Both the position numbers and the translations under genes were made by a program. From CALLPQ01 sp039819545 (GTDB lineage Bacteria > Pseudomonadota > Alphaproteobacteria > Caulobacterales > Parvularculaceae): a DNA stretch of 44,376 nucleotides. The notes beneath the pieces are model-generated. The model saw only the letters and a program-made list of their open reading frames with translations. It did no database searches and was not told the origin of the DNA. Within the stretch, counting starts at the first letter, position 1, and the number at the start of each line of letters is the position of its first letter. The stretch is from the NCBI GenBank assembly GCA_039819545.1, contig JBCBRS010000025.1:1-44376 (forward strand). The letters are read 5' to 3'. Below are positions 15,180 to 23,296 of this stretch, piece after piece.

Positions 15180-17300
15180 ATGCGTATCATATCGGGTTTT
15201 TTGCTGGGGGCGGTCCTGTGCGCTGCTGGTGCGGTGGGCTACCTGTACCTTAAAGATGAAAAAGGCATCAATATTGTGCCAGACGCCGGGATCACCGCGC
15301 CTGCACCGTTCGATGATACGGCTTTCTTCGCAGACTTGAAATCAAGTGACGCGCGCGCGCAGAGCGTCAGCGAAACGGCCATCGACACCATCATCGCGGC
15401 CCTGCCCGATGGGATCGATGCGCGCTATGACAGCGTTGAGGTGGACGGATCAAACAATACCCTATTGGTCCGGGGGCTGAGCATCACCAGTGCTGGCGAA
15501 GAAAAAATCGGTGTTCGTGCTGAGCAGGCCCGCTTCTGGGATCTGAATGGCGACGGGGTTGCGGCACGGGTAAGCGGCGAGCGGCTCGACGATGTCATCC
15601 CTGTGGCGAGCCGGATCGATTTTTCGGGCGTTTCCCTTATCAATGGTGATGCCCTCGCAGACATAATGGTGGATGCGGGTCTTGAGGCAGCGGAAAAAGT
15701 TGCGGGTCTGTTCGGTCAAGGCGATGTCCATTTCGCCGCGTTCGAGGATCTCGTTGAGTTTGAACAGTCTCTCGAAATGCGTGTTGAAAAGGCGGTTGTC
15801 ACACAGCTTGTGCTCCAGCCTTATGTGCTTTCGCTCATCCAGACCAGCGAAGACCCGGAGGTCAAGATTGACCCTGTTGCAACGCCTACGGATCAAAGCG
15901 GCAAATTTTTTCAACTGAACGAAAAACACCTTGCGGAGAACGGCGGTGATCATGGCGCGGATAGTGAGCCAATCCACATGATGCAACGCCTTGCCGCATG
16001 GAGCATGGCCTACAGCTTTGATGCGATGGCGCTCTATGACACCGCTGTTACGGCGCGTACCGCGAGCACCTATGGCGGATCGTCTGATTTTTCCTATACC
16101 ATCGCGCGTACTGGCTATCAGGGATATGATCGCGGCGATGTTGCGGTCACGGTCAACAAGGGCACGCGGTATACCAGCACCGCCTCGGTCCCGACCTTGG
16201 CGCAAGGCGAGGAAGATGGTGAGGGCAACGGTGACGGCGAAAGCGCGGGGGAAATTTCCACGGACGCTGATGACGCTATTTCCTATGTGCAATCTGGTGA
16301 GACCGAAAGTCTTGTTCTGCGGGACCTGCGCTTGCGCAAGATTTACGATCATCTGGCGCGCGGTGTGTGGCCCGATAAAAACGAGACCGATCTCTTCAGT
16401 CTCGGCTTCTGGCATTTGAAGAATGATCAGCAAATGATCGACGGCGAGCCCTTTTACGGAACCCGTGAATTTACGCTCGATCTGCGCCATTTTCATAATG
16501 TGCTGCCCACCCATATTGATCTGAACGTTGATGATTTTGCGATCAATTATGTGACCTACGCCAATTTCGTCAGCAATTTTGCCGGGTTGGTTGGCGCCGG
16601 CGATCTTGACGAGGGCAGCGGAAATGGAAGTGAGAATATCGTTGGGCAAAATATCGATAAGGTCGTGAAAATTCTTCAGGATAATGAGCTTGTCGATCCC
16701 GCCCTTGATATAGCGGCGACCCTGAACTGGGATCCTGGCACGGGTGATTATGATGAAAAAAGCCAGTTTGATCTTGAAGATTTTATCACCTTCAAAGGAT
16801 CAACGGCGGCGACGCTTCTACCTTATTCAGTGCTGTCCGAAAATTTCTCTCTGGACATGACAAAGGAGCAGGAAGAGGCGCTTGCGAAAGCGTTCGAGGA
16901 GACGGCGGCCTTCAAGGGCCTCACCTACCGCCTGTCGGACCGCGGCGGGATTGAAAAATCCTTCGCTATTGCCGTTGCGGTAGCAGAGCTGTTTCCCGGA
17001 CAGCCCGGTACGGAAATGCTGATTGGGGCGGAGCCTGACGATTTGCGTGTCCTATCGGCAACGTCGCTGCGGCTCGGCGCCGGATCCATGGCGCAGGCCT
17101 TTCCTCCAGCTAAGGAATACATTCTTGCGCTGGCCGATTTTATCTCAAAAGGCGGTACGCTGATCGTCAAGGCCGACCCTGACCCGCCTGTTACGGTAAA
17201 GATGGTTGAAGATCTCGGGAGTGTGGAGGACCCGCAAGCGGTTATTGATCTGTTTGGGTTCTCGGTCACGCATAAAGGGTCAGGCACGAAAGGCGAGTGA
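15180..17300 (+). CDS. Large exported or membrane-anchored protein, unknown
   Basis: A 706-residue protein. The open frame begins at 15057, but the ATG at 15180 has AAGGA nine bases before it and starts a signal anchor, MRIISGFLLGAVLCAAGAVG followed by YLYLKDEKG. The rest is acidic and soluble. It contains repeated 'D-V-x-I-D-G-V-S-L-I-N'-like beta stretches (for example SRIDFSGVSLINGDALADI), a low-complexity acidic segment near residue 345-370 (EGNGDGESAGE), and a C-terminal part ending VIDLFGFSVTHKG. I recognise no family; the beta-rich repeats loosely recall AsmA-like or DUF945-like periplasmic proteins. No cysteines suggestive of catalysis are seen. It probably pairs with the upstream lipoprotein in the envelope, by position only. 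Confidence 0.8.
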   Translation: MRIISGFLLGAVLCAAGAVGYLYLKDEKGINIVPDAGITAPAPFDDTAFFADLKSSDARAQSVSETAIDTIIAALPDGIDARYDSVEVDGSNNTLLVRGLSITSAGEEKIGVRAEQARFWDLNGDGVAARVSGERLDDVIPVASRIDFSGVSLINGDALADIMVDAGLEAAEKVAGLFGQGDVHFAAFEDLVEFEQSLEMRVEKAVVTQLVLQPYVLSLIQTSEDPEVKIDPVATPTDQSGKFFQLNEKHLAENGGDHGADSEPIHMMQRLAAWSMAYSFDAMALYDTAVTARTASTYGGSSDFSYTIARTGYQGYDRGDVAVTVNKGTRYTSTASVPTLAQGEEDGEGNGDGESAGEISTDADDAISYVQSGETESLVLRDLRLRKIYDHLARGVWPDKNETDLFSLGFWHLKNDQQMIDGEPFYGTREFTLDLRHFHNVLPTHIDLNVDDFAINYVTYANFVSNFAGLVGAGDLDEGSGNGSENIVGQNIDKVVKILQDNELVDPALDIAATLNWDPGTGDYDEKSQFDLEDFITFKGSTAATLLPYSVLSENFSLDMTKEQEEALAKAFEETAAFKGLTYRLSDRGGIEKSFAIAVAVAELFPGQPGTEMLIGAEPDDLRVLSATSLRLGAGSMAQAFPPAKEYILALADFISKGGTLIVKADPDPPVTVKMVEDLGSVEDPQAVIDLFGFSVTHKGSGTKGE

Positions 17301-17335
17301 CATCCGCCTCAAAGGGTATCGGCCACGAACGCCTT

Positions 17336-18493
17336 TTACATCGTTCGAGCAATGAGCAGTTTCATGATCTCGTTGGTGCCGCCATAGATGCGTTGCACCC
17401 GTGCGTCCGTATACATTCGACTAATGGGGTATTCATCCATATAGCCGTAGCCGCCAAACAGCTGCAGGCATTCGTCCATCACCTCGCACTCAAGGTCCGA
17501 GAGCAGCAGTTTTGACATGGACCCGGTGGCGGGGTCGAGCTTGCCGGCGAGTAATTGCTCCGTACAGTAATCAACAAAAACCTTGGCCATGGTCGCTTTA
17601 GCCTTGAGTTCTGCGAGCTTGAACTGCGTATTCTGAAAATTGAAAATCGGGCGGCCAAACGCCTTTCGGTCGCGGGTATAATCGAGCGTCAATTCAAGGG
17701 CGCGCTCAATGGCGGCGATCCCTTGTACCCCGATAATATGCCGCTCCTGGGGCAGTTGCTCCATCAGTTGAATAAAGCCCTGACCCTCTTGTGCACCGAG
17801 GCGGTTTTCGGCGGGCACCCGCACCTCATCAAAAAAGAGCTCGGAGGTATCTTGCGCCTTGTGGCCCATTTTTTTCAGGTTGCGGCCCCTGGTAAAGCCT
17901 TCCACCTCGTCGGTTTCTACCACAATCAGGCTGGTGCCGCTGGCGCCCTCATCAGGGTTCGTCTTGGTGACAACGATGATCATGTTGGCGGTCTGGCCAT
18001 TGGTGATGAACGTCTTTTGCCCGTTGATCACATAGTCGTCGCCATTGCGCTGGGCGGTGGTGCGGACCGCCTGCAGGTCCGAGCCCGTGCCCGGTTCTGA
18101 CATGGCAATGGCCCCCACCAGCTTCCCGCTGGCCAGACGGGGCAGCCACTTTTGCTTTTGCGCTTGCGTTCCGTAATGGAGAATATAGGGCGCGATAATA
18201 CCGTTATGGAGCGAGATGCCGAAGCCTTCGATCCCGGTTTTGACCTGCTGCTCAATGATGATCTGCTCATGGGCAAAACTGCCGCCGGCCCCGCCATATT
18301 CCTCTGGCATGGAGGCGCATAGAATGCCCGCTTCCCCGGCCTTGTCCCAGACCCATCTGTCGACTACCCCTTGCTCGCGCCATTTTTCCACGTGAGGGGC
18401 AAGGTCGCGGACGAAGAATTTGTGCACCTCGTCTTCAAACAGATCGAGATCGTCGGTTTTCCAGCCCGGCCGGGCCACGTTGAGGACTGTCAT
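17336..18493 (-). CDS. Acyl-CoA dehydrogenase
   Basis: A 385-residue FAD enzyme that makes the trans-2 double bond in an acyl-CoA, passing electrons to ETF. The family signatures are MSEPGTGSDLQAVRT (substrate/FAD loop), the strand YVINGQKTFITNG, the QLFGGYGYMDEYPISRMYTD motif and the catalytic glutamate E375 in IYGGTNEIMK, at the position found in short- and medium-chain enzymes. FAD-contact residues are in place, so it should be active. Chain-length preference cannot be read. It is alone on the minus strand, convergent with the 706-residue protein gene (35 bases apart). Confidence 0.93.
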   Translation of the reverse strand: MTVLNVARPGWKTDDLDLFEDEVHKFFVRDLAPHVEKWREQGVVDRWVWDKAGEAGILCASMPEEYGGAGGSFAHEQIIIEQQVKTGIEGFGISLHNGIIAPYILHYGTQAQKQKWLPRLASGKLVGAIAMSEPGTGSDLQAVRTTAQRNGDDYVINGQKTFITNGQTANMIIVVTKTNPDEGASGTSLIVVETDEVEGFTRGRNLKKMGHKAQDTSELFFDEVRVPAENRLGAQEGQGFIQLMEQLPQERHIIGVQGIAAIERALELTLDYTRDRKAFGRPIFNFQNTQFKLAELKAKATMAKVFVDYCTEQLLAGKLDPATGSMSKLLLSDLECEVMDECLQLFGGYGYMDEYPISRMYTDARVQRIYGGTNEIMKLLIARTM

Positions 18494-18571
18494 TCTTGGC
18501 TCCTATGGCGCAGATCAGACTCGAAACGTGTCGCGTCGCCTTGGCAAAATCAATCACCGGGCGCAGAGGCG

Positions 18572-18643
18572 GCGCAAGATGCCACACAAAGCGTGGCTTT
18601 GGTGCCGGAGAAATAACACCGCGTCTTCGGTAGCATCTTGCGC
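18572..18643. ncRNA. Candidate structured RNA element upstream of secG
   Basis: In the 261-base gap between the acyl-CoA dehydrogenase start and secG, an 11-base perfect inverted repeat, GCGCAAGATGC (18572-18582) and GCATCTTGCGC (18633-18643), encloses 50 bases. Within the enclosed part two smaller inverted repeats can be seen, CCAC/GTGG near 18582-18596 and GGTG/CACC near 18601-18620. Together they would give a branched fold. No T-run follows, so it is not a plain terminator. It is not a tRNA. It could be a leader element of secG, a small RNA, or the operator of the divergent pair. The pairing is seen; the function is inference. Confidence 0.4.
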
Positions 18644-18754
18644 GGGGGCCTTGTTTTCAGTAAGACCCGCGCCTTCCGGTTTACACCGCGCCCTCTCTCC
18701 CCATATGAACGCCAGGCGCGATAAACGCTCGCCATTGATCAGCGGACTATTCCC

Positions 18755-19270
18755 ATGGACCTGTCTTCCTTCGTACCCGTTATCCTGACGATCCACGTGT
18801 TGATCGTACTCGCACTAATCGGTGTTGTCCTCCTGCAACGCTCGGAAGGCGGCGCGCTGGGCATTGGCGGCGGCGGCGGTGGCGGCTTTATGTCGGGGCG
18901 CGGCGCTGCCAACGTGCTGACCCGGTCCACCTCTATTCTGGCGGCGCTCTTTTTTGCCACCTCGTTGGGCCTCGCCATTGTTGCAGATCAAGGCGAAACC
19001 GAAGCAGAGATTATTGAGGATTTCACCGGCGTTGATCCCAATGAAGTGAGTGACGACCCCTTTGATTCAGACAGTCTGATCCGGTCCATCGGCGGCAGCC
19101 TTGGTACCGAAACACCGTCCGATACGCCCGAGGAGGCCCCGGCTGCGCCAGTTGATGAGCCAGTGGATGAGCCAGCGCCGGTCGCGGACGATACGCCCGC
19201 GCCGGACTCGCAAGGGGAGCCCCCGGCCGGGCAAGCCAGCGAAGACGAAAGCGAGCCGCCCAGCCGGTAA
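18755..19270 (+). CDS. secG: Protein-export membrane protein SecG with a long acidic tail
   Basis: Accessory subunit of the SecYEG translocon, in the inner membrane. The core, residues 1-78, has two membrane helices (about 7-28 and 57-77) joined by the SecG signature LLQRSEGGALGIGGGGGGGF then MSGRGAANVLTRSTSILAAL. The remaining 90 or so residues are a proline-, alanine-, acid-rich tail (PSDTPEEAPAAPVDEPVDEP) not found in E. coli SecG (110 residues) but of a kind common in alphaproteobacteria. It stands 117 bases before pyrG, an arrangement widespread in the class. Confidence 0.93.
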   Translation: MDLSSFVPVILTIHVLIVLALIGVVLLQRSEGGALGIGGGGGGGFMSGRGAANVLTRSTSILAALFFATSLGLAIVADQGETEAEIIEDFTGVDPNEVSDDPFDSDSLIRSIGGSLGTETPSDTPEEAPAAPVDEPVDEPAPVADDTPAPDSQGEPPAGQASEDESEPPSR

Positions 19271-19387
19271 GACACCGGTGACGGGTCCGGCCCGGTAACG
19301 ATACCCAATAGGCCGCGCCAATATATTCACGGCTTTTCTGGCGCCGTGGCTTTTCCTGGCCCCGAATCCCCGTTATGACGGCCTTCC

Positions 19388-21019
19388 ATGGCGCGATATA
19401 TTTTCATCACCGGCGGCGTGGTCTCTTCCCTCGGTAAAGGCATAGCTTCAGCCGCCCTTGGCGCGCTTCTTCAGGCGCGCGGGTATAAGGTCCGTCTACG
19501 CAAGCTTGACCCCTATCTAAATGTGGACCCCGGCACCATGAGCCCCTATCAGCACGGGGAAGTCTTTGTCACCGATGACGGGGCGGAGACCGATCTTGAT
19601 CTGGGGCACTATGAGCGCTTTACCGGGGTTTCGGCCTCCAAGGCTGATAATGTGACGACCGGTCAGGTCTATCAGAAAATTATCAACCGCGAGCGGCGGG
19701 GTGAGTATCTTGGCGCTACGGTGCAGGTCATTCCCCACGTCACGGATATGATCAAAACTTTCGTACGATCCGATGCGGGCGACGCGGACTTTGTATTGTG
19801 CGAAATTGGCGGCACCGTCGGCGATATTGAAGGTCTGCCTTTTTTTGAGGCGATCCGTCAGCTGAAGAATGAGCTGCCGCGCGGTCAGGCGATTTATCTG
19901 CATCTAACTTTGATGCCGTTTATACCGTCCGCAGGCGAACTAAAAACCAAACCGACCCAGCACTCGGTGAAAGAGTTGCGCTCCATCGGTATTCAACCCG
20001 ATCTCCTGCTGGTGCGGGCAGACCGAGACATCCCCGACGGGGAACGCAAAAAAATCGCTCAGTTTTGTAATGTGCGTCCCTCGGCGGTGGTGCAGGCGCT
20101 GGACGCGCGTACAATCTATGAGGTGCCGCTTGCTTATCATGCGCAAGGCTTTGATACCGAGGTGCTGAACGCGTTTGGTATCGACGACGCACCGGTGCCA
20201 GACCTGACCGGCTGGCAGGAGATTGTGGATCGCATGTTGAACCCTGATGGTGAGGTGCGTATCGCTGTCGTTGGCAAATACACGATCCTGAAAGATGCTT
20301 ACAAGTCGCTGATTGAAGCGATTGCCCATGGCGGTATCGCCAATAATGTGGGTGTACAGATCGAATGGATCGATAGCTCTGTTTTCTGCGATGAAGCTGA
20401 TACAATGGAGGCGCTGGCTGGTGTGCACGGCATCCTCGTACCCGGTGGTTTTGGTGAGCGCGGGGCCGAGGGCAAGATCAGCGCCGCGCGCTTTGCGCGC
20501 GAGCATGATGTGCCGTATTTTGGGATTTGCTTCGGCATGCAGATGGCCGTTATTGAGGCGGCGCGCAATTTGCTGGGGGAGGGTGAGGCAAGCTCCAGCG
20601 AGTTTGGCGCAACGGCCAAGCCGGTGGTTGGTCTGATGACCGAATGGGAACGCGACGGTGTCGTTGAAGAGCGTGATGCCACCAGCGATCTTGGCGGTAC
20701 CATGCGGCTTGGCGCGTATGAAGCGCGTCTGAAACCCGGTAGCCGCGTGCATCAGATTTACGGCGCCGATATCATTGAGGAACGCCATCGCCACCGTTTT
20801 GAAGTCAATATGGCGTGGGCGGATAAACTGGCCGAGCGAGGGGTAATTTTCTCCGGCACCTCCCCTGATGGGCAATTGCCGGAGATTTTGGAGATACCGA
20901 ACCATCCCTGGTTTATCGGCGTGCAATATCATCCCGAACTGAAATCCCGCCCGTTTGATCCGCATCCGTTATTTGCATCCTTTATCGATGCAGCGGTCAA
21001 ACGCTCGCGGCTTGTCTAA
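19388..21019 (+). CDS. pyrG: CTP synthase
   Basis: A 543-residue enzyme that makes CTP from UTP, ATP and glutamine, the last step of pyrimidine nucleotide synthesis. The N-terminal synthetase domain opens with YIFITGGVVSSLGKGIASAA (P-loop-like) and contains DPYLNVDPGTMSPYQHGEVF. The C-terminal class I glutaminase domain has the nucleophile C381 in YFGICFGMQMAVIE and the H515/E517 pair in GVQYHPEL. All active-site residues seen are intact. Length is normal. An SDR gene follows 17 bases later on the same strand instead of the kdsA-eno run found in many relatives. Confidence 0.97.
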   Translation: MARYIFITGGVVSSLGKGIASAALGALLQARGYKVRLRKLDPYLNVDPGTMSPYQHGEVFVTDDGAETDLDLGHYERFTGVSASKADNVTTGQVYQKIINRERRGEYLGATVQVIPHVTDMIKTFVRSDAGDADFVLCEIGGTVGDIEGLPFFEAIRQLKNELPRGQAIYLHLTLMPFIPSAGELKTKPTQHSVKELRSIGIQPDLLLVRADRDIPDGERKKIAQFCNVRPSAVVQALDARTIYEVPLAYHAQGFDTEVLNAFGIDDAPVPDLTGWQEIVDRMLNPDGEVRIAVVGKYTILKDAYKSLIEAIAHGGIANNVGVQIEWIDSSVFCDEADTMEALAGVHGILVPGGFGERGAEGKISAARFAREHDVPYFGICFGMQMAVIEAARNLLGEGEASSSEFGATAKPVVGLMTEWERDGVVEERDATSDLGGTMRLGAYEARLKPGSRVHQIYGADIIEERHRHRFEVNMAWADKLAERGVIFSGTSPDGQLPEILEIPNHPWFIGVQYHPELKSRPFDPHPLFASFIDAAVKRSRLV

Positions 21020-21036
21020 CCCGAAAGGCTTTCCCC

Positions 21037-21870
21037 ATGTTCAAACCAGTTCTGGTCACAGGCGCCTCCAGCGGTATTGGTGAGGCGACGGCGGTCTTTC
21101 TTGCCCACAAGGGCTTTCAGGTTTTTGCCGCCGCGCGCCGTATTCAGGCGCTGGAGACCCTGTCCGGCATGGGGGCGGGGCGCATCCATCCGGTGGCGCT
21201 TGATGTGACTGATTCCGACAGTATCGCCGATGCGGTTGCAACCATCGCGGAGGAGGCCGGCGGACCACTCTATGGTCTTGTAAACAATGCTGGTATGGCC
21301 GTTGCGGGTCCGGTGGAACAGGTGCCGGGCGATGAATGGCGCCGACAGTTCGAAACCAATGTTGTGGGTCTGGTCCAGATGACCCAGGCGGTTTTGCCTC
21401 AAATGCGCGAGGCTAATCGCGGGCGAATTATCAATATCGGCTCCGTCGCCGGGCGCATTGTTGCTCCCTTCATGGGCCCTTACGGCGCCTCAAAACATGC
21501 GGTCGAAGGGATCAGTGATGCCCTGCGCCGTGAACTTGTGGGCACGGGGCTAAGGGTCAGCCTGATCCGCCCCGGGTTTATCAACACCCATTTTGGCGAG
21601 CAGGAGCAAGACTCGCTGGCCCGTTACAGGGGTGAGGATAGCCCCTATCGCGATCACCTTGATAAGTTTGCCAAATGGCATGAGCGCAAGCACCCGTCGG
21701 CGGCTTCACCGACCGTAGTTGCTGAGGCGGTGCACAAGGCCTTGACCGCCGCCAAACCGCACTCGCGCTACACCGTGCCCAGTAGCTTTCTGGGCTTTCT
21801 TGCCTTGCGTAACCTGATGCCATCGGCGGTTGTGGACCGCGTCTTTGGCCGGATCACCGGGGTTGAGTAA
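21037..21870 (+). CDS. Short-chain dehydrogenase/reductase (SDR), classical type
   Basis: A 277-residue NAD(P)-dependent oxidoreductase. The cofactor motif is TGASSGIG (residues 8-15), the NNAG motif follows at about 83-86, and the catalytic serine, tyrosine and lysine are S136 (NIGSVAGR), Y149 and K153 (YGASKHAVEG). AAARR at positions 31-35 after the second strand (an arginine-rich turn) suggests NADP preference. Substrate unknown. It begins 17 bases after pyrG with GAAAGGC before the ATG and so is probably in the same transcript. Confidence 0.92.
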   Translation: MFKPVLVTGASSGIGEATAVFLAHKGFQVFAAARRIQALETLSGMGAGRIHPVALDVTDSDSIADAVATIAEEAGGPLYGLVNNAGMAVAGPVEQVPGDEWRRQFETNVVGLVQMTQAVLPQMREANRGRIINIGSVAGRIVAPFMGPYGASKHAVEGISDALRRELVGTGLRVSLIRPGFINTHFGEQEQDSLARYRGEDSPYRDHLDKFAKWHERKHPSAASPTVVAEAVHKALTAAKPHSRYTVPSSFLGFLALRNLMPSAVVDRVFGRITGVE

Positions 21871-21993
21871 ACGTCTTTTTGTGGGCGCCGTCTTTTTGTG
21901 GGTGCCAACTTTTTATCGGTGTTGGAGCCTTTTTGCGCGAAATTTGCATGGCTGATAGGCTGCAGCCCGGGGCGGCTGTCAGGAGTATGCGGC

Positions 21994-22578
21994 GTGGGAA
22001 CAGCAGGCACAGGCCTATGGCTAGCAATAAGACTGGGCTTGGGCTTCAGCCTGGCACTGCGTATGGTCATCATGACGCCGCCAGCGGCCAGCGGTGAGTA
22101 TGAAAAAATTGGCGCCACAGGTGGGCGCTATCAATTTACCGAGTGCACCCGGCCCGAAGCGCCAACGCTCCGGCTCGACACCCGCAAGACCGGGAACGCG
22201 GCCATCCTCGATTACAATGTTCAGGTTGATCGCATGAACAGGCATCTGGCGCGGGTACAGGAGTATATGACGTGTCTGAGCGCGGAGGCTGACCGCGATC
22301 TGCAGACCTATTACAGCGCGGTCAATGCAAGCCTGATGAACCGGCAGGAAGCCATGGGCGCACAGATTGATGCCATGCGCAAAGTGCTCGCCACGGGGCC
22401 AAATCGGCAGGGAAAGCGCGGCGTGCCGGTACCGGGCATTCCGGCTTTGCGCGGCGCGATGCCTCAAGGCGCGGTAGGGTCTACGCAAAAGCAACCCGGT
22501 ACACCCGACCAGACAGGTGGGGACAAGGCGAGTGAAGAAGAGACGCCACCCACCCCAACGCCGCCGCCCTCGCGCTAG
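21994..22578 (+). CDS. Exported small protein, unknown; GTG start
   Basis: A protein of about 194 residues. The open frame begins at 21898, but I prefer the GTG at 21994: AGGAG stands at 21981-21985, and this start gives a signal peptide, MGTAGTGLWLAIRLGLGFSL followed by ALRMVIMTPPAASG. The mature part contains TECTRPEAPTLRLDTRKTGN, a helical piece DRMNRHLARVQEYMTCLSAE that can form a coiled coil, with two cysteines (TEC and MTC) about 53 residues apart, and a tail of Q, G, T and P. I do not recognise a family. It follows the SDR gene by 124 bases and ends just before the repeat array. Confidence 0.6.
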   Translation: MGTAGTGLWLAIRLGLGFSLALRMVIMTPPAASGEYEKIGATGGRYQFTECTRPEAPTLRLDTRKTGNAAILDYNVQVDRMNRHLARVQEYMTCLSAEADRDLQTYYSAVNASLMNRQEAMGAQIDAMRKVLATGPNRQGKRGVPVPGIPALRGAMPQGAVGSTQKQPGTPDQTGGDKASEEETPPTPTPPPSR

Positions 22579-22616
22579 GATTGGGCGATATTAGTAGCCA
22601 CCGCGTGCCAGTCCCA

Positions 22617-23060
22617 CCGTTTTCCCGGGCAAGCGCAGCGCCGACCCGGGAACTGCCGCAGCAACCTTAGAACCTGTTGAAACAGTCCCCGGATCAAGTC
22701 CGGGGATACGGCGTAAGTGTCTAAGCTTTATGCCGTATTCCCGGGCAAGCGTAGCGCCGACCCAGGAACTGTCGCATCAACCTCGGAACCTGTCGAGACA
22801 GTCCCCGGATCAAGTCCGGGGATACGGCGTCATTGTCTAAGCTTTATGCCGTATTCCCGGGCAAGCGTAGCGCCGACCCGGGAGCTGTCGCAGCAACCTT
22901 AGAACCTGTTGAGACAGTCCCCGGATCAAGTCCGGGGATACGGCGTAATTGTCTTGGCTTTATGCCGTATTCCGGAGCAAGCGTAGCCCCGACCCGGGGA
23001 CTGTCGCAGCGACCTCTGAAGCTGTTGAAACAGTCCCCGGATCAAGTCCGGGGATACGGA
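22617..23060 (+). repeat. Array of four 116-bp palindromic (REP-like) units
   Basis: Four tandem units with an exact spacing of 116 bases. Each unit has two hairpins: P1, in which CCCGGG is repeated around a loop of the form CAAGCGTAGCGCCGA (copies near 22624, 22740, 22856 and 22972), and P2, with arms TCCCCGGA and TCCGGGGA around TCAAG (copies start at 22686, 22802, 22918 and 23034). Between them lie TGTTGAAACAG-like and CTAAGCTTTATGCCGTA-like linkers. Inverted copies are found at 43156-44245. The open frames that start MSKLYAVFPGKRSADPG in this array are chance translations of the repeat. From 23061 to 23296 no gene is called. Confidence 0.93.
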
Positions 23061-23296
23061 ATTCTTCTCCAAGACAACTCCTGTGCGCCATCAGCACACT
23101 GCGTCTGCGCGCCCCAGCTTACCGGTTTTGCCAACGGCACGCAGAAGGTAGCGGGCCTGCCTAAGGCATTTTAATCGCCCTCAAGGCATTCTCTTTTGCC
23201 TGGGAGTTCGCTAATTGTGCGGCCAAGGCCTTGCGGTCGTTCTGACCGCCCATGCCCCTTAAATTTTGTCGATCGACACATACCGAAAGCGCTATC

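Noticed and set aside
15462..16649. 395-codon minus-strand frame
   Set aside because: Antisense to the 706-residue protein gene, which has a signal peptide and a ribosome-binding site; the antisense product looks random. Long antisense frames are common in GC-rich DNA.
19940..20965. 341-codon minus-strand frame
   Set aside because: Antisense to pyrG, which is intact.
22617..23060. CRISPR array
   Set aside because: The units are 116 bases with internal hairpins and near-identical linkers; there are no variable spacers and no cas genes.
22717..23174. Open frames reading MSKLYAVFPGKRSADPG and similar
   Set aside because: They are translations of the P1/P2 repeats, occur in each unit at 116-base steps and reappear in the inverted arrays; no ribosome-binding site is seen.
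23161..23253. 30-codon minus-strand frame, MGGQNDRKALAAQLANSQAK and ten more residues
   Set aside because: Looks helical and protein-like, but it is very short, the ribosome-binding site is too close to the ATG, and no family is known; it may be a remnant.
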